Below are positions 11,685 through 23,683 of a DNA stretch of 64,000 nucleotides, piece after piece (position 1 is the first letter of the stretch; each line of letters begins with the position of its first letter). This DNA is from Ditylenchus dipsaci (Eukaryota; Nematoda; Chromadorea; Rhabditida; Anguinidae), in contig SADC01000275.1 in assembly GCA_004194705.1 (NCBI GenBank), positions 62,001 to 126,000 of the forward strand, written 5' to 3'. A program made the translations under genes and the position numbers. The notes under the pieces were generated by a model. It made no database searches. It saw only the letters and a list, made by a program, of their open reading frames with translations, and was not told where the DNA came from.

Positions 11685-11878
11685 CAAATCGTGTGCCAAT
11701 TGGAAAACCAGCCGTAAAAAAGCTTTTTATGAATAAAAGCAACCGTATGTTCGATTATTTCTCAAGTTTTCCAAGAGATTTGCACGTGTTTACTCATGGA
11801 ATAGCCCAAGAAGTCACAATTTCAAGATGGATTTTTCTTTCGGTTTCTTTTTTACATGTTGCGCGCTATATTCACTAG
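11685..11878 (+). CDS. Orphan candidate exon, unknown protein
   Basis: A pyrimidine tract and TTTTTTTAG precede a frame of about 63 codons (starts NRVPIGKPAVKK, contains SSFPRDLHVFTHG) that stops at TAG 11876-11878. The amino-acid mix looks like real protein rather than AT noise, but no partner exon joins it in phase and I recognise no family. A second coding-like frame at about 12877-12972 lies on the same strand and could belong to the same gene. Confidence 0.3.
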
Positions 11879-12082
11879 GCTTGGCCGGACCGAAGAATAT
11901 TTGATGAGAACATCCTGTATAGTATTTGCGAACGGGGCGGGGGTGGAGGTCATGCTTTTTTGACTTCAGATGTCAAAAAATGGGTCATAGATAGAAAATA
12001 ATTTTTGTCACTAATCCCATCATATTTTGCGGAATGTCAGCTTTTATTTAAAAAAAAGACCGTTAAAAAATACGCGCTTTAA

Positions 12083-12299
12083 AGGGCCATCGCCGTCTCC
12101 GACAACGGTTTTAGCCCGCCAATTCAAACTTTTTTCTTTATCGTTGAATTTACGTACGAATTTTTCAACTTGGTTTCTAACAAAACTATACCTAAAATTA
12201 AATTCTAGGCCTTGTTTTGTTAGAACCAAGCTGAAAAATCCGAACAGAAGTTGAATTTGAATTGTCGGGGGACAATTAAAAACAGGTGGCAATGGCCCT
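12083..12299. mobile_element. piggyBac-like MITE copy 4
   Basis: TTAA at 12079-12082 and 12300-12303, ends AGGGCCATCGCC and GGCAATGGCCCT. In inverse orientation it is nearly identical to the copy at 4137-4353, so both moved recently relative to the other copies. Confidence 0.8.
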
Positions 12300-12498
12300 T
12301 TAAAAGGGCATGTGCCTACTTTTATGAAGGCTATTTTCACTAAAAAGTTTTTTACTTTTAAATTTTTTAAGTTTAGCGCAAAAATGGCATTTGTCTCGAC
12401 GTGAAAACTAGTTGTTGGCGATTAGTTTCGATTCCGATCGCTCTCAACTTTTAGTCTTGTGATTGATTAGCAACTATTAATACGTAAAAACACTATGA

Positions 12499-12516
12499 AG
12501 GCGCCGATAGGCGCCT
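12499..12516. repeat. Short palindrome aggcgccgataggcgcct
   Basis: An 18-base near-palindrome. The exact reverse complement occurs at 40235-40252, with similar short flanks (cactatgaa / ttcata-like). A degenerate third copy is at 11041-11060. Confidence 0.55.
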
Positions 12517-12876
12517 TTGTCCCTTGTACTCGACATATTTATCAGTATTCCTATATAAATTAAAAATTTCGAGTATCTTGATTTTTAACAACTTATAAAA
12601 CTGGAGAATTTTAAACGCTACTGCCGTATACTTTTCTGCACTTTAGTTTAAAAAAAACTGATATTAGTAATGGCCAGGCCGTCGGCCTAAACCTAAACTT
12701 ACGGGCCTAAGTCTAAGTAAAAATGATCTGGAAGGTATGTTATACGATATTATTGCCGAATTTTTTTATCACTTTAGTCAAGAGTCTTGATAATTTGTCA
12801 TAATTTGAGATTCTTTTACAAAAAATTTTAAAGTTCCTTTTAGCACTAAAATGCATGCGGCTGCTTAATTGACTTT

Positions 12877-12972
12877 TATGAGGCACAATTCGACGGCACA
12901 GATTTTGACCACTTTAAGCTAATAGGAGTGGAAAAACTATGGTCCTTTAAGAAGATGAGGTTGTATAATTAA
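12877..12972 (+). CDS. Orphan candidate terminal exon
   Basis: After TTTATGAG an open frame of about 31 codons (starts AQFDGTDFDHF, ends KKMRLYN) stops at TAA, directly followed by AATAAA. The upstream sequence stays open for a few more codons (LIDFYE). The coding look and the poly(A) signal suggest the last exon of a plus-strand gene, perhaps with 11685-11878. Phases could not be closed. Confidence 0.28.
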   Translation, partial: YEAQFDGTDFDHFKLIGVEKLWSFKKMRLYN

Positions 12973-12979
12973 AATAAAT

Positions 12980-13940
12980 ACGGCATATTGTCCCTTGATT
13001 GTGGCTGTATTTTTTGTTAAACGTTTTAGGAAAATACAACCAGCTGAATGACTGATTTGTTTGCCTAAAACCCAAAAGAACCATTCAAAACAAACAAAAT
13101 CTCGTTCCCAATAAAGTTAGTCGATCAAATACATATTTTTTCAATCAACTTCAATTCCTAGTAGTACAGCTCACTAGGCATTGCCGACATCAATTCTCTG
13201 TCAGTAGTAGGAGCAAAAAAGTTCTTATTTTGCTGAGAACATAAATCATTTGGATGGGCAACTTGTGTGAACAGCTACTAGTCAGACACACAAACAAATC
13301 GAGGACAGCTGTGTAGACCAAAATTCAGGATCATCTAAACAAAAAAAAGTGTGCTACTACTACTTATTTGACTCCCGCTCAATTTAAGAGCTAAAAAAGG
13401 GATTAATTTAGGATTATTTGTGTGAAATAAGCCTTTTTATTGTTTAAAATGTTGTGTTTATAAAAAATCTTCGAATGAAAGTTATCGATTATTATTGTGA
13501 TGGGTTTAAAATTCTTTTGTATTACGAACAAAAGTTTGCGACGCGATGAAGCACTTGAAAAAACCTGTTTATAAGTTCTGCGTTTTTTCTAAAATACAAC
13601 CATTCAAAGGTCATCTTCCTGTTTTGAAACTTTTACTCTGTTATCCTGTATACAGCTGAAAAACATATTTTTATAACCGCAGCAGTCTGCTAGTTTTTTA
13701 TTTGTTTTCATTCTTCAGGTTTATTACACTGTTTTATTTTGTTCAAGTATTTATATCATTAGATTGTTCTGTCGTAAATAAAGTCCATTAGGAATTTAAA
13801 TTTTTCGGTTAAAAAGTTCAAAAGTGATACTCTTGGACAGTGTTTAATCATTTGTTTCCCATTACTGTCTTTTCTTTGATAGCCCCCCCCCCTCAAATAT
13901 GTCTGTTTTAGAAACTTAGTCGCCAAGACGATAATAGAAT
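12980..13940. other. AT-rich intergenic region
   Basis: I see no gene or clear repeat here. A C-run (13882-13890) lies near the right end. Confidence 0.4.
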
Positions 13941-13943
13941 TAA

Positions 13944-14969
13944 AGGGGAATGCTCGCCGCCGATGGAAATATTAGGTTGATCCAAAAGTTGTGAGACTAA
14001 CCGCGTAAATTTTTTTTTCGAAATTTTTTTTTCGTTCAAAAGACTTAGAATTTATTTGTTTACACATTTTAATCATTTTTAGACAACAAATTTTTTTTTG
14101 GTATAAAAATGCTGAAAAAAATTTTCACCTTGGTCCTCCAAGCTGATTAAAAATAAATGAAAAAAATCAGCCTGGGGGACCAAGGTAAAAAAATTATTCA
14201 ACATTTTCATACCAAAAAAATTTCATTTGTCTAAAAATGGTTAAAATGTGTAAATAAATAACTTTTAAGTCTTTTAAATCAAAAAAAAATTCGAAAAAAA
14301 ATTCACGCGGTTAGTCTCACAACTTTTAGATCAACCTAATATTTTGAAAGGCGGGTACCAGGTCAATTCGAAAAAAGAATTATTTTGAAATAAAAATTTG
14401 TCGAGTACTCTTCCAGCAGTATATAATGAGAACACTTCGACTACCTAACAATATAGGTGGCTCACAAGTGAGGGACCTTGACTGTGACCTGGGGAACTTC
14501 GATGACAAATTTTTTACTGCGTATTCTTGTAGAGCGTGCCCGAGATCCTGACAAATCTGGCTCCCCAGATCTGAAGGTCCACAAATGTGGTACAAGGGTC
14601 ACTCAAAGTTCTAAAGACACATTAATACCCATATCACGATTTTTCACAGCTCACCCTTGGGCCATGGCTCATTCCTAAATTTTTATTGAGTTTCAGAGGT
14701 GGACAGCCGAATCCCCATGGGATTTGGACACACTCTACAACAATACGCGCCTAAATTTTTTTAATCGAAAAAAACTCAGGTCACAGTCAGGGTCCCACCG
14801 TTGTCAGCAGTAAAGTGTTAGCGTACTGCGGTAGTCGGTTGTCGGTTTGATCCCCAATGGAAGTAATGCTTTTCCTTGACTTTTACTAAAATATGACATT
14901 TTAATTATAGTTTGAATTTCACTGGTACCCGCCTTTCAAAATATTTTCATCGGCGACGAGCATGCCCCT
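13944..14969. mobile_element. Foldback element (piggyBac-like ends) interrupted by a mariner MITE
   Basis: Ends AGGGGAATGCTCG and CGAGCATGCCCCT, with TTAA on the left (13940-13943) and ATAA on the right. Inverted arms run inward to aaaggcgggtacca. The left arm is split by the TA-flanked mariner MITE at 13972-14339. Without it the arms match. The interior has a tRNA-like B box (ggtttgatccc) at 14844-14854. A related end is at 29674. Confidence 0.65.
13972..14339. mobile_element. mariner-type MITE, 368 bp
   Basis: Inverted ends TTAGGTTGATCCAAAAGTTG, typical of mariner, with TA duplications at 13970-13971 and 14340-14341. Long arms surround a centre near 14150. No transposase. It is nested in the left arm of the 13944-14969 element, so it is the younger insertion. 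Confidence 0.85.
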
Positions 14970-14983
14970 ATAACTGGCATTCC

Positions 14984-15118
14984 TTCTATGGAGAATGTAG
15001 CCTATAGAGACATCGAGAAGTTCAAGGAGCGAGAAACTTGCAGTCGGCAAGCTACGTCAAGAGGGAATCAAAGTGACGGAGCCAAGGATTTTCGCAATGC
15101 CATCATGAAATGGGTCTG
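14984..15118 (+). pseudogene. Short coding-like remnant, possibly transposase
   Basis: An open frame from ATG 14989 reads about 44 codons (contains YRDIEKFKERETCSRQ) and ends in TGA. The FKERET segment vaguely recalls the helix-turn-helix linker of Tc1-type transposases, but the match is weak and no catalytic domain follows. It could equally be an orphan exon. Confidence 0.25.
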
Positions 15119-15129
15119 AATCATATAGG

Positions 15130-16915
15130 ACGAGAAAATTCGAGGCCTTCCGCAATAAGTACATTCTGCCTTTTTGTGGATAAGGAAACATCCTGTCTAT
15201 TAGACTTTTGTAAAAATTCAAGAATAATTTTGAAAAAAAGTTGACTTGGACTGACTACCAAAAGCAAAATTTTATTATTGCCGTTTTCCAAAAACTATTA
15301 AAGTTAAATTTGTTAAAAAACAAATGTTTACTTATAACCTGAATTAAATAGCTTGCATTCACACCCCATCCCCTAGTCAATCACTCTTTACTTTTTTCGC
15401 AACTTTTTTTAAACTTTTGCTGCATTTATCCCGGATTATCTCGTCTATATACCCTTGTTTTTGTTAAATAATAATTACCTTATTTCCAGGAAGAAGAATA
15501 AGGAAAGGAGATTCGCACTTCTACCACTGCATCTTCTTTATTGTTTTTATTTAACACCCTGCGCAAATTGATTGCATCCTTTAGTGTCTTCTTTTCGCGC
15601 CCATCGGCAACAAAACATTGTGTGAACGCTTCTCCGAGTTGGTTTTGTATATATTTTTGTGCACCACCAGGAAATGTTGGGTGAGTGTATCAAATTTATT
15701 GATCCGAAAGTGTATTTCCTGAAGGAATCACTCTTTTTTGCTCTTTAGTTCTGATTGTTGCTTGTGTGGGTTTTCGCGATTGTTAAACCATGAAAACAAC
15801 ACAATACGCAAATATGTTTTGCATGTATCAATAGTTTTTGAAGGAAAGGATTGTACATCGCAGGTTAGAAATGATATGTTTCAAAATTGTTTGAAATAGA
15901 TTTGAATCCCTTCAAATACCATTCAAGACACCTTAAAACAATACAGGGCATACTTGCGCGTATCCAAAAAAAAATCAAAAGCGTTGCCGGTGCCGGAGAT
16001 TTTCGAAATTGAGCGCCACCATCGCGGGCATTTTTAAAAATTTGCCGCCTCCGAGGCCGGCGCTTTAAAAGTGCCAATTTTCACCAGCGGGCAGCCGCCG
16101 GAAATCGGACCGCAAGGAAAAAAATGAGTGTTATCTGTGAAATTTTCGAGTGATTAGTGGCCCCTTTTATTCCCTTCCTCTCCCAATACATCCCTTATTC
16201 CCTTTGAAAATGTGTTGGTGCAAATAAAAATTTTTTTTTTTTAATTTTTCAAAACTTTTCACAGTGGGGGACCAATGCAAAAACCAATTTTTTTTCGATT
16301 TACTCAGAGACAGAAGTGTTTCCTCACCATTCAGACCATGAGAAGCAAGAATTTACGGGTCCTTTCCACTTGAGGAAAAGTAAATTTTGCGCTGGCTTGG
16401 AGTGGGGGGGGATAATTCTATACCTCCTATTTTTTGAAACTCTTTTTGGTGGTCAGCCATTTATCAAGTTTTGCATTTGCGAATTTTTCAAAAAGTTTCT
16501 CAGAATTTTTCACTTTTTAATTTTTTTTAACGAATGAAATTCGCTGTCAATAGATGCTCTTCCATCAGGAACAATCGATATTTTTCAAGTGTGTTTGATT
16601 GGGTTTCATTGAAGGAAAAGTGAGCTAGAGTCATTGAAAGTTGATACTTCAAAAAAAACAAGAACCCAAAAAATTAATATATTACAGGATATATTACAGG
16701 AGGGTTTTTTGGGAGGAGGGGATTATATTACAGTAGCGCCAAAAAAGCTTTCAGACTTCTTAGAAATGTTATCTGTACGGTACAAAACTTCGTCATACTA
16801 ATGGACAGGCTAATAAAATTGCCAATTTTTTAATTTGTAATTTTTTCGGAGCTAGATTATATAGTTCAACTTACAATAGTAGTGTCTTTATATATCGCAG
16901 CCTCTGAGTGATGTA
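15130..16915. other. Intergenic region, fragments of repeats only
   Basis: 15130-15860 shows no gene. 15960-16110 is a GC-rich patch (gccgg-type motifs, ggccggcgct) of unknown origin. 16155-16200 is a fragment of the large palindrome family (agtggccccttttattccct). 16680-16730 has a short duplicated atattacagga motif. Confidence 0.4.
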
Positions 16916-17093
16916 CAGTCAAACTTCTCTATAAGCTACACCTCGGGACCTACCCTAGATGTAGCTTATAGAGAGGTGTAGCTTATATAAGGGCTATATT
17001 ATACGGAACATACCCTATTTGGGACTGGACTCAGGTGTAGCTTACAAGGAGGTGTAGCTTATATGGAGTGTAGCTTATAAAGAAGTTTGACTG
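16916..17093. mobile_element. pogo-type MITE, 178 bp
   Basis: Ends CAGTCAAACTTCTC and GAAGTTTGACTG with TA at 16914-16915 and 17094-17095. Units of gtgtagcttat are repeated inside both ends. The family also has members at 20320-20458, 28769-29248 and 45601-45670. Confidence 0.82.
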
Positions 17094-17572
17094 TATTAGA
17101 AAACGTGAAAAGCACAAAATTTTCGCTTAATTCTCTTTTATTTGGTTTTGGCTGATGGTCAGACTGGGTTATTATTATGACAAAACCTGATGTCCTAATT
17201 TATTTTCTGTATGTGTGTGCCTTATAATTTTGTTTTTTATTCTCCTGCGTTCATTCTTCCACCCAATTACCGGTTTACTTTTTTCTTCTTCTCTTATTCC
17301 AGCCGGCGAAAGAAGGAGAAGAATAAAAAATAGAGAAGAGGTATAAGAGAGAGTTAGGAAAGGAGGGTATTCTTTTTATTAGAGGTCCTTGTGGGAATTG
17401 CTTCCCTGTATACATTTCTTTGTTGTTCAAAAGTTTACAAGTTTTATGAGTATGCTTCCAGAATTTGCTAATTTTATCATTAATGTTTTTTTAGCTATCT
17501 GTGAAAATTAAAAAACCTTACGTGTTAGAAAGTTGATTTTTTCTGATAATTTCAAAGAAACAGAATGTCAGG

Positions 17573-17781
17573 TGTTAATTGGATCGTCAAAACTTTTGAT
17601 TTTTTCTTCAAATTTTTTTTATATTGATCAATTTTCGGACTCTAAGGACAGATATGGAACAAAAAAACTTAGGAACCGACTTTATCCTACTAAGAGTTCG
17701 AGGCATCGAGAAGGCTTTTATCAGATGAAATACGATAGGCGCTTGAAGGACATGCAGCTTTTATCCAGACAATTTCCAAAG
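17573..17781 (+). CDS. Orphan candidate exon with basic C-terminal part
   Basis: An open frame from a possible acceptor (gaatgtcag) runs to the donor GTATAT at 17782. The latter half is strongly coding-like (DRYGTKKLRNRLYP, then DRRLKDMQLLSRQF). In phase it can join 19324-19368 (LREYSKRSRRKTKFY), which ends at a GTATGC donor. It is either an upstream exon of the membrane-protein locus or part of a separate gene. I recognise no family. Confidence 0.35.
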
Positions 17782-18364
17782 TATATATTTTGAAATCTAT
17801 GTGGTCTTCTTCATGTCAACAAAGTAGCGTGGTACTTTAATGGCTGCTTTCCGATAATTAGAGAAAGCAGGGAATCATTTCATACCTTTTTTGTTTAGAA
17901 GAGCTTCAAAAGCTTTTCTTTTCTACATACTTTTTTCATTAAACTCCATTAAAGTACTAGAATTCGCAAAGTCAAAGCTTGTCTACTTAAAGTGCTTTTT
18001 GAGTAGACACAGAATAAAATTCTTTTAAACCCCCTCGTTCCAGACCTATTAATTGGTCCAAGTAGACCTGACTGGGAATTCAATAGAAGTAAAAGAAATT
18101 TGAGATTTTACAAAGCAATTTTAAGCAAGAAGTTTTGCCTACGGAAAAATGGAAAATAATAATTCTTTTTTATATATTTTTTAAGCGTTAGAATTATTCC
18201 TTGTAAATGACTTTTTATATTTCTATATATTAAAAATGCAAAAATACGGTGTTTTAACCCTGCTTATCCTCTTTCGAACAGTTAATAAAAATAATCTAAA
18301 TTATTTTAAAAAAATCGGCTGGAATGCCCAGTCTAGTCTACTTGATATCACATACTGACCCAAA

Positions 18365-18830
18365 ATGGCCCTGAATCGGGGCTTCCAAATCAAAATTTCG
18401 ACCCTAGTAGCGAATACACCTCCCCCCACAACTGCCAAAAATAAAGATTTTGACGTGAGATCTCAAAATTTCTAAATATTTGAGGTTCCAAATAAAGGAC
18501 AAATCTTTAAATAAAGAACGTTTGGGAGCCCTGCCCTGCCCCGAAGGGGCGCAGGGGGCTTGGAGTTGAGATGCGCACACCCACATGCCTCAGACACAAA
18601 TCACTCGAAAATGACTTGGATGCATGAAATGCGTATGCATACCAGAGTTTATTTATGCGGTAGGCCGCAGTAAACAAAAATTGTTCAAATTTAATCTTTC
18701 AAGAGTCTCTCGGAAACTTTTTATTGTGGTTTACCTTGGTCCCCAAGGCAATAAGTCAAATTTTAGTCAAAAAATTTCTTTTCCAAAAATGGTCGAGCGC
18801 GCCCTAAAAACATGATAAAAACATGATTTG
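18365..18830. repeat. Fragment of the large GC-rich palindrome family
   Basis: Contains ccctgccccgaaggggcgca, then gagatgcgcacacccacatg and accagagtttatttatgcgg, all shared with 21540-21770 and 54990-55250. Only half of the element is present. Confidence 0.6.
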
Positions 18831-19371
18831 GGTCATTTTGAGCCAGTGCGTAATTGTGCATTTTATACGAAAAATCACGAGTTGGCTCCAAAAAAACTTA
18901 CAGATTCATTTTGTGTTTTCATGAGAAGTTGACAAATATTTTTTATACTTATTTTTTATTTTCGCTATTTCCCTGCTTAGAAGGATCTGCTTAAAAGAAA
19001 CACTTCTCATCACTTTCTAAAACAAATTTTGTAGCTCTTGATCTGTGCAATAATATAATGATGGAATGTTGTTGCACCGCTAAACACTCAATTAAACTTT
19101 TGATCACTCGGAGTGATTAAAATATCGGTTCACATCTCAAAATGACCTCACAATTATTTAGAGCCGAATGCTTTTTCTAATATATAATCTCACTCAATTT
19201 TTTTATCGCTAAAAAGAGAGATATACAGGCTGCAAAATCGAATATTTGGATTTTTTTTATTAAATAAATTTTGTTATTTATGCATATATCAAATATATCA
19301 TTTCAGATAAATATTTCTTCCAGCCTCCGAGAATACAGTAAAAGAAGCAGAAGGAAAACAAAATTCTATGT

Positions 19372-21104
19372 ATGCGACTTATTTTTCGCATGTTGCTTGT
19401 CGGCTCACTCTTTCTAATAGGCAGTTTTATTTTGGTTGCTGTACGTCACACCAGGAATATTGCTCGCAAAGGCTTACACTCTTCAGAAGGTACAAATTTT
19501 TACTTCTATTTTGTGCATTCTTACTTCAAATAAATAAACTAAACTTTTTCAAAATATTTATTACAAACCGAACAGGTGCCATCATCAACATGCACCCATT
19601 CGCAATTAATTTTTTGGCGCGTTTTCAAACATTTTAAATAGGGAATGGTTCGACAACCGCCTTATAAAATCAATCTTTTAATACTTTACCCACGATTTTC
19701 CTAACCGTTCAGGCTGAATTTTTATTAGCTAATACTACGCAAAAAACTGAGTCGATTTCAAAAAAAATAAGCCGAAATAATTGATCCTAAGTGGGTTAAA
19801 AAGCGTGACGAACAATTTTCGGAGTCTCAGGTTCGAAGACCCCCTGGAGCATACCTGGGTTTTCCCACTTTTCTGGCAAAACTTAAAACTTTAAGCATCA
19901 CATGTCACTTCTGATGAGTTTTCTGAACTCCACGACCCAGATTACTCATAGAACAGTTAAGAATAAAAAGATTTGTAAATGGGAAGTGGGTTAAAAAGTG
20001 TGACGAACATTTGTTAGCGTTACATTCCTACAAAAATACTATACGTATATTTTAAAACTCAAAAAAATGAGAAGAGCGAGAAATCAGCATTTCTGTTAAA
20101 TAGAGTCACCGACTTTATCTTTCAAGACCCCAATAACCAATAAAATCTTTAGTGGGTTTCAATGTTTTTTATGTAAAATGAAAACCAAAAAGCAAAATCG
20201 TTATATTCAAGAAAACGCAATAAAGAGCTGGGCAAACATTCTCACTCAGCTCTGACTTACAACCTCTCTTCTTTTTGTCGCACATGCTGAGTAGCTGCTA
20301 ATGCCAAAAAACTTGTATACAGTCAACCCTCGATTTAACGGCACCCCTAGGAACCGGTCCCGGGGTGCCGTTAAACTGAGGGTTCACCTTGACTAAATCT
20401 TAGTCAATGCCGACCAAATTGGTCTATTTTTAGGTGCCGTTAAATCGAGGGTTGACTGTGCAAACTATTTAGATGAGACAGTGTTTCGCCTGCTAGCTAG
20501 TGCTCCAGACGCTCCAGAACTTGCTACAGGTGTAGCTGCAACTCACAAGAGACCTCAACCCGAAATCACTTTTAATTTAGCAGTGGTTTTGATAGTGTCT
20601 TTGTTGAGTGTTGCGCTTCTAATCACGGGTATTTGCTGTAAGTAACCGAAGGATCGAAATGATAAAAAATATCACCAAAATTTCAGTTATAATAGTGATC
20701 GCCATCGCAATGGACTCCAACACAAGGGCCCAAACCGTTAATCCATGCGAGTTAAAAAGGGCCGAAAACGGGCATGTCAACAGGTTTTCATCGTCCAAGC
20801 GACGAGACATGAACTTTGACTACGAAAGTGAAGAAGAAGAAGAGTATGGTCATGCAAATGGTCTTTATTCAACTCCACTGCTTGAATGGCCCAACACGGT
20901 AGTCAATACACTTTTACAAGACCAAATCAAAATGAGTAAATTAGATGTAAATATAAGATTGCTGATCAGCACAACTTCATGTGGTCCACTGCAGCCATGT
21001 TGATGCCCAACAAGATGCGTTTAATAAATGGGCATGGAGCTGGGAACACGGAAGGAATCTATCCAACAATAAATGCTCAAAGAAGAAAGTCTTTTTCTAC
21101 GTAG
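19372..21104 (+). CDS. Membrane protein of unknown function, 209 residues
   Basis: Four exons join in phase: 19372-19489, 20473-20637, 20687-20898, 20970-21104. ATG 19372 follows an in-frame stop and a TTTCAG/TTCCAG acceptor that could take a spliced leader. Residues about 8-26 (LVGSLFLIGSFILVAV) form a first hydrophobic segment; about 75-105 (NLAVVLIVSLLSVALLITG, then FIIVIAIAM) form a second. The C-terminal part is hydrophilic with a Glu run (YESEEEEEYGH) and ends QRRKSFST. A pogo-type MITE sits in the first intron. No family recognised. In the first exon a competing frame gives AVLFWLLYVTPGILLAK, but it does not join the next exon in phase. Confidence 0.65.
19790..20010. repeat. Direct repeat of about 25 bases, twice
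   Basis: gtgggttaaaaagcgtgacg followed by aaca occurs at 19791 and, with one change, at 19985. The 170 bases between show no gene. It may be the edges of an old insertion in this intron. Confidence 0.4.
20320..20458. mobile_element. pogo-type MITE, 139 bp
   Basis: Ends CAGTCAACCCTCGATTTAAC and inverse; TA on the left, tg on the right (decayed). Both ends repeat the ggtgccgttaaa motif. It lies in intron 1 of the membrane-protein gene. Confidence 0.8.
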
Positions 21105-21194
21105 GACAATCAGCGACAGAAAAAAGCTTTGCCCTTATTTATTTTTAATGAAATTTCACTTTCAAATAGAACAAATAAAAACAATGACTGAAAA

Positions 21195-21905
21195 ATTGGT
21201 TGCAGTATAGAATCCCCCACGCAGAGTGCTCGGATAGAGGAGATAACCTCATATTCGTGTTTCTCGACCCCGATTTCATGTAAAAGCCGGCTGTTTTTGC
21301 AATTCTGAGAAAAAAATTTCGAACCACAGGGTGGGTACCATGGGTTTTAGTCAAAATTTGAAAATTTTAAATTGGCGCCTTTTGAATTTTAAAGAGAATA
21401 AGAGCTGTGAAGGGAGGGGAAGGGAATAAAAGGGCCACTTTTATGCCAGAACGTTAAAAAATCTAAATATTTGTATTCTTCGACTGCCTCACCATGTTTT
21501 TCAACTGAGCCGTGGCAAAAGAGACTGTATATGCATTTTATGGTCAACAGTACTTCTCGGAATCATGTCTAAGGTAAGTGTGCGCGCGCATATCTAACTC
21601 TCAAGCCCCTTGCGCCACCTTCGTGGGCGCAAGGTGCTTGGGGGCTTGGAGTTGAGATGCGCAAACCCACATACCTTAGACACAAATCACTCGAAAGGGA
21701 CTCTGGATGCATGAAAAAGCAAAAAAATGCATACCAAAGTTTATTTATGCGGTAGGCCCCAGTACTCAAAACTATGTTCAACGTTTTCTTGTTAGTGGGC
21801 CCTGAGTCATTAGTGGCCCCCTTTTATTGGCTTCCTCTCCCAATACAGCCCTTAATCCCTTTAAAATTCGAAAGGCGCCAATTTTGACTAAAAAACCATG
21901 ATACC
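21195..21905. mobile_element. Large palindromic element with GC-rich core
   Basis: Left arm has aatcccccacgcagagtgct, the cgaccccgatttcatg motif and attggcgccttttgaatttt; right arm has the inverse, ending accatgatacccccat. The core at 21604-21650 is the GC palindrome. Relatives: 23195-23400 (half), 54690-56190 (nested double copy), 18365-18830. No coding capacity; family unassigned. Confidence 0.6.
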
Positions 21906-22675
21906 CCCATACCCGCCTTCAAAATCCGACAAGCGGGATCGGTAGAGCTCGTGGGAGTTAAGAAAAGGCAAAAAATGCTTTGAAAAATATTTATTCTAAG
22001 CTGAGATGTAGGTCCTCAAAGTCAAGGGGCAGCTTTATCAGAGAAAATAAGGTGAAGCTTTTTTAACATTGACGACAAAAAAACATCAAGTAATATTCTT
22101 AATGTAAAATTTGCTCAATCTTTCTGTACATTGTTGTTGTTTCAAGTAAAAATGACACTTTAACACTCGGAAGACGCCCTGCAACAAAGGTATCTTCTGG
22201 TGCAGAAATTCATGCTGAACAACTCTGCAAAAACAGATTTTCTGTGTCTCGAGACCGAAACTTGACAAAACAGCTTTTTAAATTTGCACTGCTGAAAAAA
22301 ATGTGTTCAACTTAAAGGCAAAGGTTAAGTCTAATTTTTAACACAGAAATACAAGTTTGAATATTTATCAGAACCGCCACAAATTTAGCTTTTAAATGGG
22401 CTATAACGCGTTTTTGGAAATTCTTAATATAAAGTCTAAAAAGGTTGAAATATGAAAAAGTTTTACGACTAAAAATGAACAATGTTATTCAAACCTATTT
22501 TTATCGCTGAAATCCGTCTTACTAAAATATAATTTATATGTCAAAATGTAGCTAAGATTTAGAGCTTCAAAACGGTATATTATTTGTATGCAGTGCTGGA
22601 ATGAAATATGTATATAGAAGCATTTTTATCGAAGTGGAAAAAGTTAATGAAGGGTATTGCCACTGTAAAAAAACT

Positions 22676-22946
22676 GAAACCTATAAATCTGACACCGGAT
22701 TCTTGTTCAGCGTACCCTATTTGCTTAAAAAAATGCTCTTATGTTTTAAAGTTGACTGATATTTTTCAAATTCCGCTCGAGACAATAAATATTTAAATTA
22801 ACAAGTATTATAATAAATTATGCTTTTTGAATATTTATTGTCTCGAGCGGAATTTGAAAAATAACAGTCAACTTTAAAACGTGAGAGCAGTTTTTTAAGC
22901 AAATAGGGTACGCTGAACAAGAATCCGGTGTCAGATTTATAGGTTG
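22676..22946. mobile_element. Foldback element, about 270 bp
   Basis: The arms (aacctataaatctgacaccg, ttcagcgtaccctatttgct, cgctcgagacaataaatat and inverses) are almost perfectly matched around a centre near 22805. No coding potential. Confidence 0.75.
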
Positions 22947-23008
22947 TCTTCTAAAAAATTACACAAAATTTTATAAACACTCCGCATGTTTTTGTGATCT
23001 TATAACTA

Positions 23009-23442
23009 CAGGGTGGTCCAAATTTTTCCGACTATTCATTTTGCTCGTAACCTTTTAATTTGGGTTTTTTGACGAGGTCTTTTTTTTGTAAGAAAGATAA
23101 AAAAATTCGTTTTTCATCGAGCCGTTCAAGATTTGAATAATTTTCAGCCGAAATGTCGAACAATCTCTGGCTTGACTGTACAATCCATCCTCTATGCAGA
23201 GTGCTCGGACGGAGGAGATAACCTCATATTAGTGTTTCTCGACCCCGATTTCATGAGAAAACCCGTGTTTTTTTGATTCTGAGAAAAAAAATTTCGAAGC
23301 ACAGGGGGTATCATGGTTTTTTAGTCAAAATTTGAAAAATTTAAGTTGGCGCCTTTTGAATTTTGAATTTTGAATTCGAAATATCACAAATTCAAAAAAG
23401 CTATGAGCAAAACAAATAGTCGGAAAATTTTGGACCACCCTG
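23009..23442. mobile_element. Tc1/mariner-like MITE, 434 bp, with a nested fragment
   Basis: Ends CAGGGTGGTCCAAATTTTTC and inverse, with TA at 23007-23008 and 23443-23444. The interior (23190-23390) is half of the GC-rich palindrome family, so one element landed in the other. Confidence 0.8.
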
Positions 23443-23683
23443 TAGAAAATAGTTGCATGGGCGCTGGCGCAACTAGTCAAGTCGTGTGCTGACCTGACAA
23501 TTTGGATGTTTTTGGGGAAAAATTTTTTGAGTCGAAGGGAGTTTCAAGCGGTTTTTAATTTTTCATTTTTATCTTGAATTTTTCGGATTATATATCATTA
23601 TACTATAAAATTGAAATCACTCTGAGTTAAGGTCACAGGTCAATATTTTCAATACTTGATTTGACAATTTCGAGTACTCGACA

